The notes under the pieces: model-generated
Seen by the model: the letters and a program-made list of their open reading frames with translations, nothing else
The model's database searches: none
Told to the model about the DNA's origin: nothing
Shown: piece by piece, positions 14,801-28,619 of the stretch
Numbering within the stretch: position 1 is the first letter of the stretch
How the letters are laid out: every line of letters begins with the position of its first letter
NCBI GenBank assembly: GCA_943735955.1
Contig: OX030960.1
Location: 9,017,788 to 9,081,787 of the forward strand
Length of the DNA stretch: 64,000 bases
Direction of reading: 5' to 3'
DNA from: Piscicola geometra
Lineage: Eukaryota; Annelida; Clitellata; Hirudinida; Piscicolidae
Made by a program: the position numbers and the translations under genes

Positions 14801-16160
14801 GCCTCTGAGTCGCTTGAGGACTCAAACTTAACGGCATCACCGCCCACTAACTGCCCATTGACGACCAACAAAGTCTCTGTCAGCACGCCAACGCAGAACA
14901 ACACAGGCATCGGGAGTTTAGAGAACAATTCCACGTACCCATGTGTCTATTCAAGCATGGAGGAGAGAATCATGTGATTGGTTTTGTATGTTTTTGTGCG
15001 TATGAACGTAGCACTACATTTATTTTTTAATGATTTAATTGATTCATTTATGTTTGATTTAATTTTATTTTTATATAGTTTTGTAGGCATTCGAGTTCAC
15101 GTTGGCATGTATGCTTTGGAAGAGGGGAGTATATATGCATGCGAGACGGTGTGCGAGTGAAATAACAGAATTAGTGGTTGTTGGAATGGCTAATGGATGC
15201 TGGAGGCTTTAAAAAATAGAACGTTTAGATAATTCAAATGATTTTTTTCTTCAAATAAATTAATATTTTAATTTGTTTCAATAAATAATTGTAAAGTCGA
15301 TTTCAGCTTCCTCGGTATGGAGAAGGCTTTAATGACAGAATCCTTTGGCTGTAATTTTCTTGATTAAAGGCGATTGTTGCTTTTTGGCTTGAAAAGGTTT
15401 TCCTCGCTGTCTGACACTGAAACTGCAACTCAACCATTTTATTTTATGGTGGATACACTCAAAAACAGGTTAGATGTTAATTTATTTATGAATAATTTTT
15501 TTATTTATTCTTGAATTATTTATAGCTTTTAATTTTTGAAGCAGCAAGCTCATATATTCAACCAATTCAAATAATATAAAAAACAATAATGAAATGTTTA
15601 ATTTAAAAAAAATTGAATGAATGAAATACCTATTTTTCCAAACCTCCCAAACCTTCACGAATTCCTCTTAACGCCCATAAAGCCGCTATTAAGGACATCA
15701 ATTTTGACGTAACACGGGCAATGCAAGTGTGTTTATAAGAGAAGTAAAGGCTTTTGGAGTAGAGATTCGATTACAGCACTCGAGTTGCAACTAACCCGAT
15801 TAGTTGAACGATTGCAGAGCATTAGGCGATGAATCGAGAATACAAATTGCACGTCGCAATAGGGAATAAAATAACGCCTCAAAATGAGTCATTTCAGCGA
15901 TGAGCAACTGAAAAAAGTGATGGACACTAAAAATCTTTGGACACAACCCAAAAATAGTCAGACTTCAAAACTCAAGTTACTTTTTTTACTGAACAAACGT
16001 AACGTAGAAATCCTCCAAGGCAATTAACTCAAAAGCAAACAAAAAGTTAATTCGAAGCGTCAGATAGCGAGAAAAAACAATTAAATGCTGTAGAAAAAGA
16101 GAAAGACTGCAAGAATTGTCGTAAAAACAATGCAAGTACGAGGAATGAGACGAAACAACG
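8893..16160. other. AT-rich region without a recognisable gene
   Basis: I see no conserved protein sequence, RNA gene or long tandem array in this stretch. Short frames near 11,480-11,750 and 12,730-13,130 do not extend, lack convincing neighbouring splice sites and match nothing I recognise. It may be intergenic or a long intron of the Asn-rich gene to its right. Confidence 0.55.
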
Positions 16161-16164
16161 ATTA

Positions 16165-17107
16165 AACAACATCAACAACACCAATTACAACTACAACAAC
16201 GACAACAACATCAATTACAACTACAACAACGACGACATAATCAATTACAACTACAACAACATCAATTACAACTACAACAACATCAACAACACCAATTACA
16301 ACTACAACAAAAACAACATCATCAATTACAACTACAACAACGACGACATAATCAATTACAACTACAACAACATCAATTACAACTACAACAACATCAATTA
16401 CAACTACAACAACATCAATTACAACTACAACATCAATTACAACTACAACAACTACAACAACATCAATTACAACTACAACAACAACAACATCATCAATTAC
16501 AACTACAACAACGACGACATAATCAATTACAACTACAACAACATCAATTACAACTACAACAACATCAATTACAACTACAACATCAATTACAACTACAACA
16601 ACTACAACAACATCAATTACAACTACAACAACAACAACATCATCAATTACAACTACAACAACGACGACATAATCAATTACAACTACAACAACTACAACAA
16701 CATCAATTACAACTACAACAACTACAACAACATCAATTACAACTACAACAACAACAACATCATCAATTACAACTACAACAACAACAACAACATCAATTAC
16801 AACTACAACAACAACAACATCATCAATTACAACTACAACAACAACAACATCATCAATTACAGCTACAACAACGATGACGACATCATCAATTACAACAACA
16901 AATACAACAACAACATCATCAATTACAACTACAACAACGATGACGACATCATCAATTACAACAACAAATACAACAACAACATCATCAATTACAACAACAA
17001 ATACAACAACAACATCATCAATTACAACTACTACAACAACAACATCATCAATTACAACTACAACAACAACATCATCAATTACAACAACAACAACGACGAC
17101 GACATGA
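16165..17107. repeat. Minisatellite of about 21 bp, nearly 1 kb
   Basis: More than 40 degenerate units built from ACAACATCAATTACAACTAC, mixed with shorter CAACAA and GACGAC variants. Unit length changes in steps of three bases, so one minus-strand frame stays open for over 350 codons (Val/Ile/Asp repeats). The composition and the match between frame and repeat unit show that this is a repeat and not a gene. Confidence 0.95.
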
Positions 17108-18690
17108 ACACTAGCAGATAAAACTTCTGCACGGCGAAGAATTTCTCTGATAAATGGTCTCTGAAATCTCTCATAAATTATAAAACTGCAACAACAACAA
17201 CAACAACCACTCTCACAATTACTTCTACTACACAAACTACAACTATCACAAGAGCGACTGCTTCATTTCTTCAATAGCACAGACCCTCACAAAACTCCAT
17301 CAATACATCTCCAGCCAACACTCAGCCAACCAAACAAACCACAACAATCGCTAATGTAACACGAAGGAAAGAAAATAACGAGGAACAAATTCCAGTCTTC
17401 ATGATTTACATTTAAATTTGTTTTTAAAGTTGAATTTGCAATTGGAAATAGCAGCCTATAATACTAAAACTTAAACCAAAACTCTCAAAACTATAATCAC
17501 AACCACCAATACTAAAATCAAAACCACCGCTACCAATGACACAAAAACCTCCCAAAGATTACCTCAAGACCCACCAGGAAGACCACTGAAACTCCCGCTT
17601 CGAGCATTGTTTCTCGACTACTCTCACGGTATCTAATAGTCTTGTCCGCCCAGACGGAAAAACATCAATTACGCAGAGATGAAGAAGCAACCGACGAGTC
17701 AAATGTCACCATGGAGCATCTTATACAAACACACGTACAACTAAAAATACAAACACACATAAAAACACACCTACAAAAACACACACACAAATACACGTAA
17801 AAGTACACGCAAGAACACACATACAACTGCACGCACAGTAACACGCACAGAGACACAGATTAAAAAAACTAAACGAAGGAAAGAATAAAGCACTTTCACA
17901 ATTAAAAACAGAGCGACCACAAAAAGCAAAGACTATGGTAATGGCGATCCAATAACACTGAATCTTACAACAACCGCACCTTTTAAAATAACTACTAGCA
18001 CGAACAATTCTTCGACTACAATTAAATGTTCCACTTGCTTTTACAACACCACAAATTACAGAGCCTCAACCTACATTTAAAACAGTATCTCAAAGGCAAA
18101 CTGCTTCCAACTCACACCTTCTCCCAACCCCATATTATTTTGGCTCATGTAAATTCCGTCACATATCATCCTCGCCTCCACTTATTCCAGTCGTGAATAC
18201 TCCGCATAATTATTCCAATCTCCCTCCCAATTCCTCTTCCATGATTCGCCACAAAGCCACTCAATCTTTTATTTTTAAACTACTTTTCATAATTCACTTC
18301 GCAATCTAACATTACCCATCCATTCGTCATCCATCCAATCATCACCCATCCATTCGTCATCCATTTCTAATCATTTTCATCCAATGCATTCCTCTTTTAC
18401 GTGTGTTTTGTAATACAACGCCTTTGGTTATATATGAGTTTATGTTTATTAAAATACTAAATTTCATCCGAAACCTTTTTTTCTTTCAGTACCGCTAGAG
18501 CACGAGTTGAAAGTAGAGGCTCATTGACTTCTTTCATTCCAGCTCCCAGCACGTGCAATGATGATTCTCATGTGCGTTCAATCAATCAAGAAAACTATTC
18601 AAGCAACCTCACGGCAGCAAAGTCACTGCTGGTGATTTTATGGACTTGAGCGTTTGAGACTTTAGATAGTGGGGTCAAGCCTCTTCACAG
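17108..18690. other. Noncoding flank with CA-rich and CCAT-type repeats
   Basis: It holds an ACACAC-rich block at about 17,725-17,855 and a short direct duplication of a CATCCATTCGTCATCC-type unit near 18,318-18,362. A pyrimidine tract with AG at about 18,489 resembles a splice acceptor, but no coding exon after it could be verified before the Asn-rich exon at 18,691. Confidence 0.5.
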
Positions 18691-21600
18691 ACAGACAAGC
18701 CTGTAGTTGCTAACGTTTCTCATTTGATGTCCTACACCACTGATCCAATGGAAGTGATTAAGAAAGACAATAATAAGAATATTAATAATAATAAGAATAT
18801 TAATAAGAATAATGATAATAACGAGAATAGTGTACATGATAATATAAAAAACCTAAAATACTCAGAAGAGAACAGAAATAGAAGGAATGGAGCTGAGGAC
18901 ATTCATAAAGATGCACAAGAAAGCATTACATTAATGAAGCCGGGAGCGCAAAAACGTGGCAGGAATAACAACAGCAATGAAAACTTTCAAAACAACAACA
19001 ATAAATCAAACGATGAAAACGAAAATGAAAAAAATCTAATAACAAATAAAGTGAAAGATGATAATGATTGTGGCGAGGAAGTAGATGAGGAATTCATCGA
19101 ATTTGCAGTCGAAGAAGCAAACAAAAAGGACTTTGAGAGCAGAGAAGAAATCGAAAAGGATGAAAAGTACAACAAAATGGAAGACGAAAAGTTCCACGAC
19201 GACAGCAACAACATGATAATCTCAACGACTGAAGACTCACTCGACAGTGGGATGGCGAGCCACCACAGCGAACTCTGTACTCTCCTGCAGCCATCGGAGC
19301 AGGGTCCAGACCCTCCCGCTGGAAAGCAATTTTTTGAGAGGTTGGAACCAAAGGAAACATTCGTGATGTCGACGACGACGCCTGAGGAAAGATGCCATCA
19401 GGAGTATCAGCGAATCGTCGACGAGATCCAGATAAAACTGATTCCCAATGACGTCTGCGACTCCCTGCAACACCACAGTAACAACAACACTGTTAGCAAC
19501 AACAACACTTTTTCGAAGAAGAATAACGGTAACACGTTTAGAAAAAATAAAAGCGGGGACAATACGCTTTTGAAGAATAAAGAAGACATGCACAAAAAGA
19601 GTGCGCTCAAGTCCATCACTAAGCTGTTCCACGTGGACCAGCGCAGGAAAACGAAAAGTGAAAAAAACATAAAAAACAACACATTCACAAAATACGACAA
19701 CAACATAGCAACAAGCAAGAACAACAACAACTTTGACAATGTCTCCTTGGCAGCTGAAAGCCTTCTCAGCAACAGTTCAGACCCCACTCCTCTCAGAAAA
19801 GCTACTTTCACCGATGACGACGAGGCAGAATTTGATGCTCCTGTTGCCAAAATCAACAACAATGGGGCCAACAACAACCACAACAATGTTGCCAACAACA
19901 ATGAAGATTACAACAACAACAACATCGGCTTTAATTATAGCGAAGACTATGATGAAGATGATGATGGCAGTTTTTCATACAATAACATCAACAACAACAC
20001 ATACATCAACAACAAGCAACTAAGTGACTACAACAACAACAACAACATAATTGAGTCAACTTTTAACACTTTCAACAACATTCTTCAGAGCAACAAAAAC
20101 ACTTTCCCCTACCAAATGTCCATAAACAATTCAAATAGAAATAATGATGAAGACAGTTTTTCCACTCAACTTGCCGATAAAACAAAGATAAACGATGAAA
20201 TCTACAAAAACAATTTAAATGCTTTCGTTTTTTTCAAAAACAACAACAAAAAAAGCAGTGACAGTGCCATTAACAACAACATCAACAATAAAATCCTCAA
20301 CAACAACATCAACAACAACAAATACCCAAAAGAATGCTTTTTAAACGAGGAATTAAACGCAAAGAGGCTTGAAGCACTCCACCTGCGTGACTACTTCGAT
20401 CGAAAACCAAACATCCTCGCCAGCCACTCCATCCCTCCCACCAGCGGAAACATCAGCAGCTGCAACCGCTTGAGCAGCCTCCACAACTCAAACACAAGAG
20501 CGGATCCGGGCTGCCATCCCCCCATCACTCTCGTTGATTATTTGCGCGATGATTACGTCGAGGCTGACGCTCACGAGAGCTCCTCGAGATTTGCCGCTGA
20601 AGAGTTTGGCGTTGATGGAATGAGAAGAGTGAGAGGTGCGGGAGATTTTAAAGGGGGCACTCGAAAGACAAACAGCCTTGTCAGCCCTCTGGCTGGACTA
20701 GACGAAGAAAAAATTAATTTTTATCTTTGGTTACAAGCGGAACAGGAAAATGATTTAGCGAGGAAGCAAAAAGAGAAAATAATCTATCCAGCCAATCGAG
20801 AGTCTCCCATGTATGATAAAGCAAACATGTCTAATTCCGAGGCAGCAAACGTCGCCAACTTCCAAAAAGATGTCATTAACAATAACATCAACAACAATAA
20901 CATCAAAAACATCAACAAAAACATCATTTACAACAACATCTACAACCAGCGAAAATCACTCAGCGTTATAAACAAGGCTTCCAATTGCCAGTCACACGAA
21001 CGAGACTTCTTCAATGTCGATTTGAGCGCCCCCACAAACCCCTCAAACATTTACGCAACCAACCACCAGTCTGTTCATCCCAATAACCATCCATCCATCC
21101 ACCCTACCAAGCGCCCATACAATCACCTCACCAACCGTCCATCCATCGCCCATAGCAACCAGCTTAGTGACACTAAACAAGAAAACCAAACAATTGTGCC
21201 CTCGACGATAAATCAAAAAATTAATACGTTATTGAGTTCCAAAAAGGCTCTTCCAGGTGATGATAATGATGGCAAAAAAGATGTGGATGATGATGATGAT
21301 GTTTGCAATGTTCTGTATGATGAGATAAACAACAATTCCATACTAAACAACAAGAATACAAACATCATCAACAACAACAACAACACCAACTATGACAACA
21401 ACATAAAAAAACACAATGAGCGTGGCAACATTAACGAGGTGATAAAGCACACAGGCAGCAGCGCAGACGACTTTCAAAACAACAACATGCCAAAACACGT
21501 AATTAATTATGACGTCAGATCAGATAACTTTCTCCACAAATATCAACAAACAATACATCATCATCAACAACAAACGAATTTAGATGCACAACAATTTCAA

Positions 21601-22146
21601 AACCAAACGACATACCAAACTCTACAACACGTAAGACAGCCACCAACAAAGTTAGAAACTAACCAACAACAACTTTTTATTCAACAAAAACAACAAAGAA
21701 GTCCATCACAACAAAAACAACACCACGGTCTTCAGTTTTCAGTGTTTCCTCACCAGCTAAACGACACTTCATTCAAAGAAAACGGTTCTTTTCAACAACT
21801 ACAATTACAACAACAACTACACCAACAACAACAACAGCTACAACATCATCAAATAAAAAAACAACGGCTACAACAAAGACAGCAATATCACCGGTCCTTA
21901 CAGTTTTATTTACTGCAACAACAACAAAAGCTAGAAACACTAAACCCACCTCAGCACTCCGCCCATGCCAGCCTCAACGAACACAGAATCGAAGATTTAG
22001 GAGCTTTCCTGAAACAGGCTTTAAGCATGAACGAATCAGCGACCAAAAACAAAATAGAAAAAACAAAAAGCAAAACAACATTTCTTACAAAAACAACTAC
22101 AACAATTTCAAAAACCTTAACTTCACAAACGTTCACGCGAAGAAAC
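18691..22146 (+). CDS. Long Asn/Gln-rich exon of an unrecognised gene (partial model)
   Basis: An open frame of nearly 1,200 codons is far longer than expected by chance in AT-rich DNA. It opens just after a TAG at 18,667 and contains a plausible acceptor (CTTCACAG) before 18,691; the first in-frame ATG is at 18,727. A good donor match, GTGAGT, lies near 22,147, about 100 bases before the frame closes at 22,248, so the exon probably ends there. The product is mostly Asn runs, with Asp runs, and a Gln/His-rich part near its end (about 21,540-21,930). Less biased islands occur: TDKPVVANVSHLMSYTTD at the start, SALKSITKLFHVDQRRKTKS, and FYLWLQAEQENDLARKQKEK. I recognise no domain. Such proteins are usually disordered. 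Flanking exons were not found, so both gene ends are unknown. Confidence 0.6.
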
Positions 22147-22249
22147 AGTGAGTACAACATCTGCACCGACCTCCCTTCCAGTCGCCAAGGCAAATCCTTT
22201 CCTTCTTTTATACGATCTTCCTGTTTTGTGTTTGAAAATAACTTTTAAT

Positions 22250-24884
22250 TTTTTGGGGAAAAAATAAGATTAGAATTTTTACGAATATTTCATTTTTATC
22301 GTATGTTTAAAAATATAATTTTACAATATTCAATATATATTTTCAATATCTATTCAGCGTCAATTCATCTACGCACAACGCAGCTCCTTCACACAACCAG
22401 CCTTTCATCCAGTCTTTAAACTCACTTTTAATTAATCCTGAACCGCCTTCGCCTCTTCACATCTCCACACGCACTTTTTAATCGATCTTTTCAGGCACCA
22501 TTCTCGCATAACTCAATTACACTCCCTTTCATCTACACCACTTTCTGGGTCTTTTTTCTTTTTATAAAATTATCACAACCTGCTCGAAGAAAAATCAAAA
22601 ACAGGTTTTCAATTTTTTTAAAATCAATAAAGAATTTTTTACACAAAAAAAAACTGAAAACTTTTTTTTTCATTTACAATAGGAAGACTGCTCGCGATGG
22701 TCCCAAAAGAGAATGATTGAGATTTAAAAAATGCAAAATGAAATCGGAAGAGGCACAAAATGTCTTGGAAAAATTGATAAATTAAACTAAAAATAATTTT
22801 TACAAATAATTATTTTAAAAGTTAGAACAACCAAAATAATATTTTATTTATATATTCAAATTTGTTCGTAAAATAAAATGACAAATTGACATGTAGACGT
22901 CAAATAAATATTTCTAAAAAACATTAAAGGTAAATTCATATCCGACATCCAAAGAGGTTTGAAGGATTAATCGTGGAGAGATGGAGGGAATCGAGTGGAC
23001 GGAGTAATTAAGAAAGTTATTGGAAGAGATGTCTGTCTCTCCTCCTTGAAAAAGTAATCTCGTCACGTGGTCTTGTGACGTCACTTCCTTTGCCTAGGAT
23101 CCCCTTTCACTTTCAATTTTTGGTCTGCAGATAAATTCCGAATGGAGTTTTCCTTCCATGTGCTCAAGTGAAGGAAATGCCTTTCTGGAATTGACAATGT
23201 TGTTTTGATGTATATCACAATTTTATAAACTCCTTACTAACTCATTTTGATTTGTGATCATCCCTCTTCCCCTCCTACCAAACCATATCAAGCAGCCTCC
23301 GCAGCGATAGACTCAGATCAGCTGAAGTAAAGATTTCTTCTGTTGAGTCGCAGGTGCAGTCTTGAGGCGCTCCCAGCCCTGCATTATCGACATCCTCCTC
23401 GCATCCCACTGAAACTCTCGATGCACGCTCACGCACACTCGTGCCATTGCATGAATAACTCGAAAGTATCGCCTAACTGCATTCAATTAGGCTGATTTCA
23501 TAATGTTTTATCTTTCCATTCGTCTTGGCATTCTTGTCTTCAGCGGTTTTCTGGCCGTCTTCTTCGATGAACTTGCTGTGATGCGTGTGTGTGGGCGACG
23601 TGGTTTTCTTGTTTGCTTCAGCGTGGACGACATTGCACGCCGGAGTGTTTAAGCGATGCGAAAGATTGGAGGCCAATGCCTTTGCTGTACTTTTAAACGT
23701 TTATTAGTTTCTTTTTTAAATAAAAATGAATAATCTTTGGATTAATTTTTTAATTGAAACTTTCAAAATTACGAGTAACAATGGAAAGAAGTTTATAAAA
23801 TGTGAACTGAATAATAAATAATGGCATAATTCGGCAAACATTCATCTCCAGATGGTGATTGGAGGAGGACGAATAGATGCCACTCAGCTGTTTCCGGTCA
23901 AGCCTTGTCATCCAGCCAACTTCCTTACAGAAACTTGTAATCTTTTTCTGAATCTGCAAGAGTGACTGTGAAGAGTGTAAAGGGATCACTGAAACTATTG
24001 TAACATCAACTTGAACCAGAGTGAAGTTTTAACAAATTTAATAGCGGTTTCATCACTGATGATGACTCGCCATACTAAAACTTGTGGAGATCAATTTCTC
24101 AATAGACTGGAAAGAACTTCGAAACGCTTTTAGATGTTGGAAAACCTTTAAAGTTTTAGAGCACCATTGAAAATTCCATCTAAACTTTTCAGTCTCCTTT
24201 TACAGCACTTCGACGCTTTATAAACAGATTTTGAACCATTCATTTTTCATAAGTACTTTCGAACTAGCCGATTCTTCATATTCTTTTTTTCGTGTCATAT
24301 TAAAAAATATCTTATATTATAGTTTTATAATATGATATCTTTATTCAGTTTCTATTTCTTTGAAATCCGTGACACCTACATAATTTTGTCGTAGATTATA
24401 TTACATCTTCAGCATCTTGCAAGCAAAATAAACTTTTCCAAGAACATCACTTTTCAATATCTTCCCCAATTTGATTAAATTTAAAAAATACTTTTTAGAG
24501 TGAAGAGAAACCTTAGAAAAATTAATTTCAACTGAAAAGAAGCGAAATAATATGCCTTTCTCTGAATGAAATGAACTTTTTACGTCCTCGCAACAGCTCG
24601 ATGGATAAACAACGCAATGAAAGCTTGCGTTAAGTCATAAAAGGCAACTTTACAGCATAAAATAAACCTCCACAACAATATATTTCATTCAATTCTCTTA
24701 TGCAGACTGCCCACATGCCATCAATCGCCCTTTCAACAGAGTCTGCCAAAGCGACTTGAAAGCCCCTCAGAAGACCATTAAATATGAGCGCGTTTGTGTT
24801 TTCTCGAAAGCCTCGATGAAGGCCTTTATGCGGCGCTGAATTGAAAGTTTTGTATGAAAGCTTTTGCTTCTTGGAGTAATAGTA
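22250..24884. other. No gene seen
   Basis: AT-rich sequence after the long exon, possibly intron or 3' flank. A short minus-strand frame at 23,473-23,676 has a somewhat protein-like, Lys/Glu-rich composition, but no verified splice partners. I see no RNA gene or long repeat. Confidence 0.5.
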
Positions 24885-24885
24885 C

Positions 24886-25203
24886 TACTAGTAATATATG
24901 TAATAGTACAACTAGTAATATATGTAATAGTACAACTAGTAATATATGTAATAGTACAACTAGTAATATATGTAATAGTACAACTAGTAATATATGTAAT
25001 AGTACAACTAGTAATATATGTAATAGTACAACTAGTAATATATGTAATAGTACAACTAGTAATATATGTAATAGTACAACTAGTAATATATGTAATAGTA
25101 CAACTAGTAATATATGTAAGAGTACTGTAAGAGTACAACTAGTAATATATGTAAGAGTACTGTAAGAGTACAACTAGTAATATATGTAAGAGTACTGTAG
25201 TAA
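24886..25203. repeat. 24-bp minisatellite ending in a 35-bp variant array
   Basis: About ten nearly identical 24-base units containing TAGTACAACTAGTAATATAT are followed, from about 25,115, by a longer variant unit of 35 bases that adds GAGTACTGTAA, repeated about twice more. All frames read through because 24 is a multiple of three. The array contains ACTAGT and AGTACT palindromes in each unit. Confidence 0.93.
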
Positions 25204-27355
25204 TAGTAGTGGTAATAGTATTTTTGATAGTTTTGATACTAGTAGAAGAAAATAAGAATAACATTATCAATCGTAGTAATATGAAGAAAGATTTTAAGTG
25301 TAACATCAAAGTTGAAAGTTCATACATAACCTCTGGAGAAGCCTCCGGTCAAATATCGACAAAACCTTCTTTCATCAAGTCTCTCTTTATATTCTTAATT
25401 AATTTCATTCCTATTTTACTTTTACTTCCAAAATGAAAGGCGTAAATTATATTTATTATGATTGAAACGGCTCGCATTATAAATTTCCAATGAAAAATAC
25501 CCTAATCAAATTGCGCTGTGCCGTCCTTCGTTTCGGATGCGTTCATGATTATAATTTTGTTTAAATAAAAGTTGATGAAAAATTTGATGCAAATATTTAC
25601 TTTTAAATTAGAATTAATTTTTAAATATCTTTTCACCAGCAGTATTGCAACTTTTTTTGTAAGTAGCAGTACTAGCAGAAGTAGTGATAGTATCAGTACA
25701 AATACTTTTTTGATACAACTTAAAATAACGATATTTTACTACTTGTATTTCTACAACCAGTCATTGTTGTTTTTAATTAAATAAATAATATAAAAAGAAT
25801 AAATATAAATAACTTTCAACTAAAAAATATTAAAATGGAAAGTTAAAAAAATAGAAAAGACACTAGTGAAATAAAAAATGGTGATTAAATGCGAGTTAAA
25901 TTGCAGCGTGCTGGAGCATTGACATATAGGAAAATTTCTTGGTTTACAATGAGATATTTGTTATGTTATTTATGCAATAATACTTTTATGATAAATAAAT
26001 TCATAATAATAAACTATGAATTAATAGAGGGTAATATCCGAACACGGACCTCTCTATTGTACCTCGAATGTCTGCGTCAAGAAAAAAAATAGAGTAAAAT
26101 GAATTTGAAAATAGAAAATTTAATTAAGGTTTTACGAGGTAGATAAAAAATGAGAGAAAATGTTCGTGGTTGTAAAAATCAAAAGAAAAAGAAGAAAACG
26201 TTTTAAAAGTTTGGTTTTAAACGTTGAAAGTACAAAAGGGTTTTGTGCTGATGTGCTGGAGTGACGCGAAGCATGGAATGATGCAAACGTGTGAAGGGAA
26301 GATAAAGGCGGGAAAAACTATTGGAAAAAAAAACACGGTGTTGTTGACACGGCGTGGAGGCTTGTGACGTTCGCCTAGAAAACTCTTTGGGAGCTGTCAA
26401 AAGCGAATATTTTGGGTTTGAGGCATATTTAAAAAAAATTTCAACGAAGATTCATGAAGTGGTTTTTTTCGTGGTTATAAATTTCCAACAAAAATCAAAG
26501 AAAAAAGAGGTTTCCTAAAGCAATTAATAAAGATTTGGGCTTCAAAATATTGTATAGGGTGAGGAGAGGCGAAGGGGTGAAGATGGGTATATAAGGATGA
26601 ATGATTGGCTGGTAAATTGTTGGAATATGCAAATCAGGTGCCTGGAAGCGAGGTTTATGATGGAAGGAGGACAAAGAGTCGGGGAAGCGGTGGTGAAGGG
26701 GGCTCGTAATGAGAGCTATGAAATGCAAATGACTTCAATATCGAATCGATTGACATTGCAAAGTCGTCCTTAAGAACCTCTTAGACTATTTAAATAAAAT
26801 AGATATAAATAAACCTATTTGTTTCACAAAAAGTTTTTTTTGTTTTTCTTCATTTTCAATCCATAAACGAAACTTTCATTCGAAGCCTTCTGTAGGCCAA
26901 TGGAACCTCTCAAGAGACTCTTCCATCTCTCAGCCATCATGCAGCCCTTGTCTCGCAATGGTGCTGCGTGCATCGGCAGATTTGTCAACACATAAAGAAA
27001 AGATTAATTTGATATTTAAATTTAAAAGCAGATGCTGAATAGAAAATTAATCAACTATTGAGAATATCATAATCGATTATTTATCTAGCGCCAATTTGAA
27101 GTTCCCACAATGAGAAGGGGGATAAGAAGACAGAGAAGCGGATGTTCACAGAGGCTGCAGGGAAGTGATTGTGAACTGTCGTAAAGCAGCAGCGACCCGT
27201 CGATGGAGTGCAGGAAGATGAGGAGTTATTGGAGGCAGGCGTATAAAGTCGCATTAAAGCATCCATTTTCTTCTTTACCGGAAGTTACTTTTGCTCACGT
27301 GATGGAGTTGATCACGTGGTAAGCCTCATGCCGTAATGCCTTCGATTACATGTGA
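25204..27355. other. AT-rich region without a recognisable gene
   Basis: Only short frames that match nothing known. No repeats longer than about 30 bases stand out. Confidence 0.5.
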
Positions 27356-27358
27356 GCG

Positions 27359-27450
27359 TACGTGTGTGCTGTGTGTGTGCTGAGTGTGTGTGCTGTGTGT
27401 GTGTGCTGTGTGTGTGTGCTGTGTGTGTGCTGTGTGTGTAGGTGTGTCGG
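27359..27450. repeat. (TGTGTGTGC)n-like microsatellite
   Basis: Repeated GTGTGTGCTGTGTGTGTGC blocks produce a Cys/Val-rich open frame that is clearly the translation of simple sequence. Confidence 0.88.
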
Positions 27451-27575
27451 TGAGTCTGTTTTCATGTGTGTCTGTGCATGTGCTTTTCGCCTGTGTGGGT
27501 GTGTTTGTATTTATGTATGCGCTTCCTTCATGTGTGTTTCTTTGAAGGCAATTTGTGCGGTATTGCTGTTTTAAA

Positions 27576-28070
27576 ATTTTAAATTCATTTGAGCATTTAA
27601 TGCAATAACTTTTTTATTTAATCACGAAAGCAATAAATGAGAACGCCTTTTCGAGCATAACTTAATCTATTCGTTAAAAAGTCAAAAGTTCTAATCAAAA
27701 ACATGCACTAAACCATCTTGCAGTGCTGCAGTGGACTTCTGAATAAGGATTAAATCATACATTCTAAAAAAGTTATCAACCAAGGACTTTTAAATTCATT
27801 CAAAAAAGTAATGGAATATATTCTCTGGAAGTAATATAATAAAGAACAACGAGTAAAAAACTCAAACTTGAATAATTTATATATCTTTCCAGTTTTGATT
27901 CTCTGTTATTATTTTGTTTTTTGTTTAAAAAAAAACATTTTAGAAAGTTTTGATTTGTAGATTTTCTTCGATATTGCTATTCCGGACGCATTAGTCTCTT
28001 CATTTGCCGTGAGAACCTTTCAAGCCGCGTCAAGGTTGACTGTGTGTGCCCAGACGACAAAAAACACAAC
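27576..28070. other. No gene seen
   Basis: AT-rich sequence between two simple repeats, with short frames only. Confidence 0.5.
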
Positions 28071-28615
<545 letters not shown>

Positions 28616-28619
28616 CCGT

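Noticed and set aside
16162..17235. 357-codon minus-strand open frame (Val/Ile/Asp repeats)
   Set aside because: It coincides exactly with a 21-bp tandem array whose unit is a multiple of three; the plus strand is equally open.
18987..19901. Minus-strand frames opposite the Asn-rich exon
   Set aside because: They are shadows of the long plus-strand frame, with Leu/Ser-rich composition expected from antisense reading of Asn and Asp codons.
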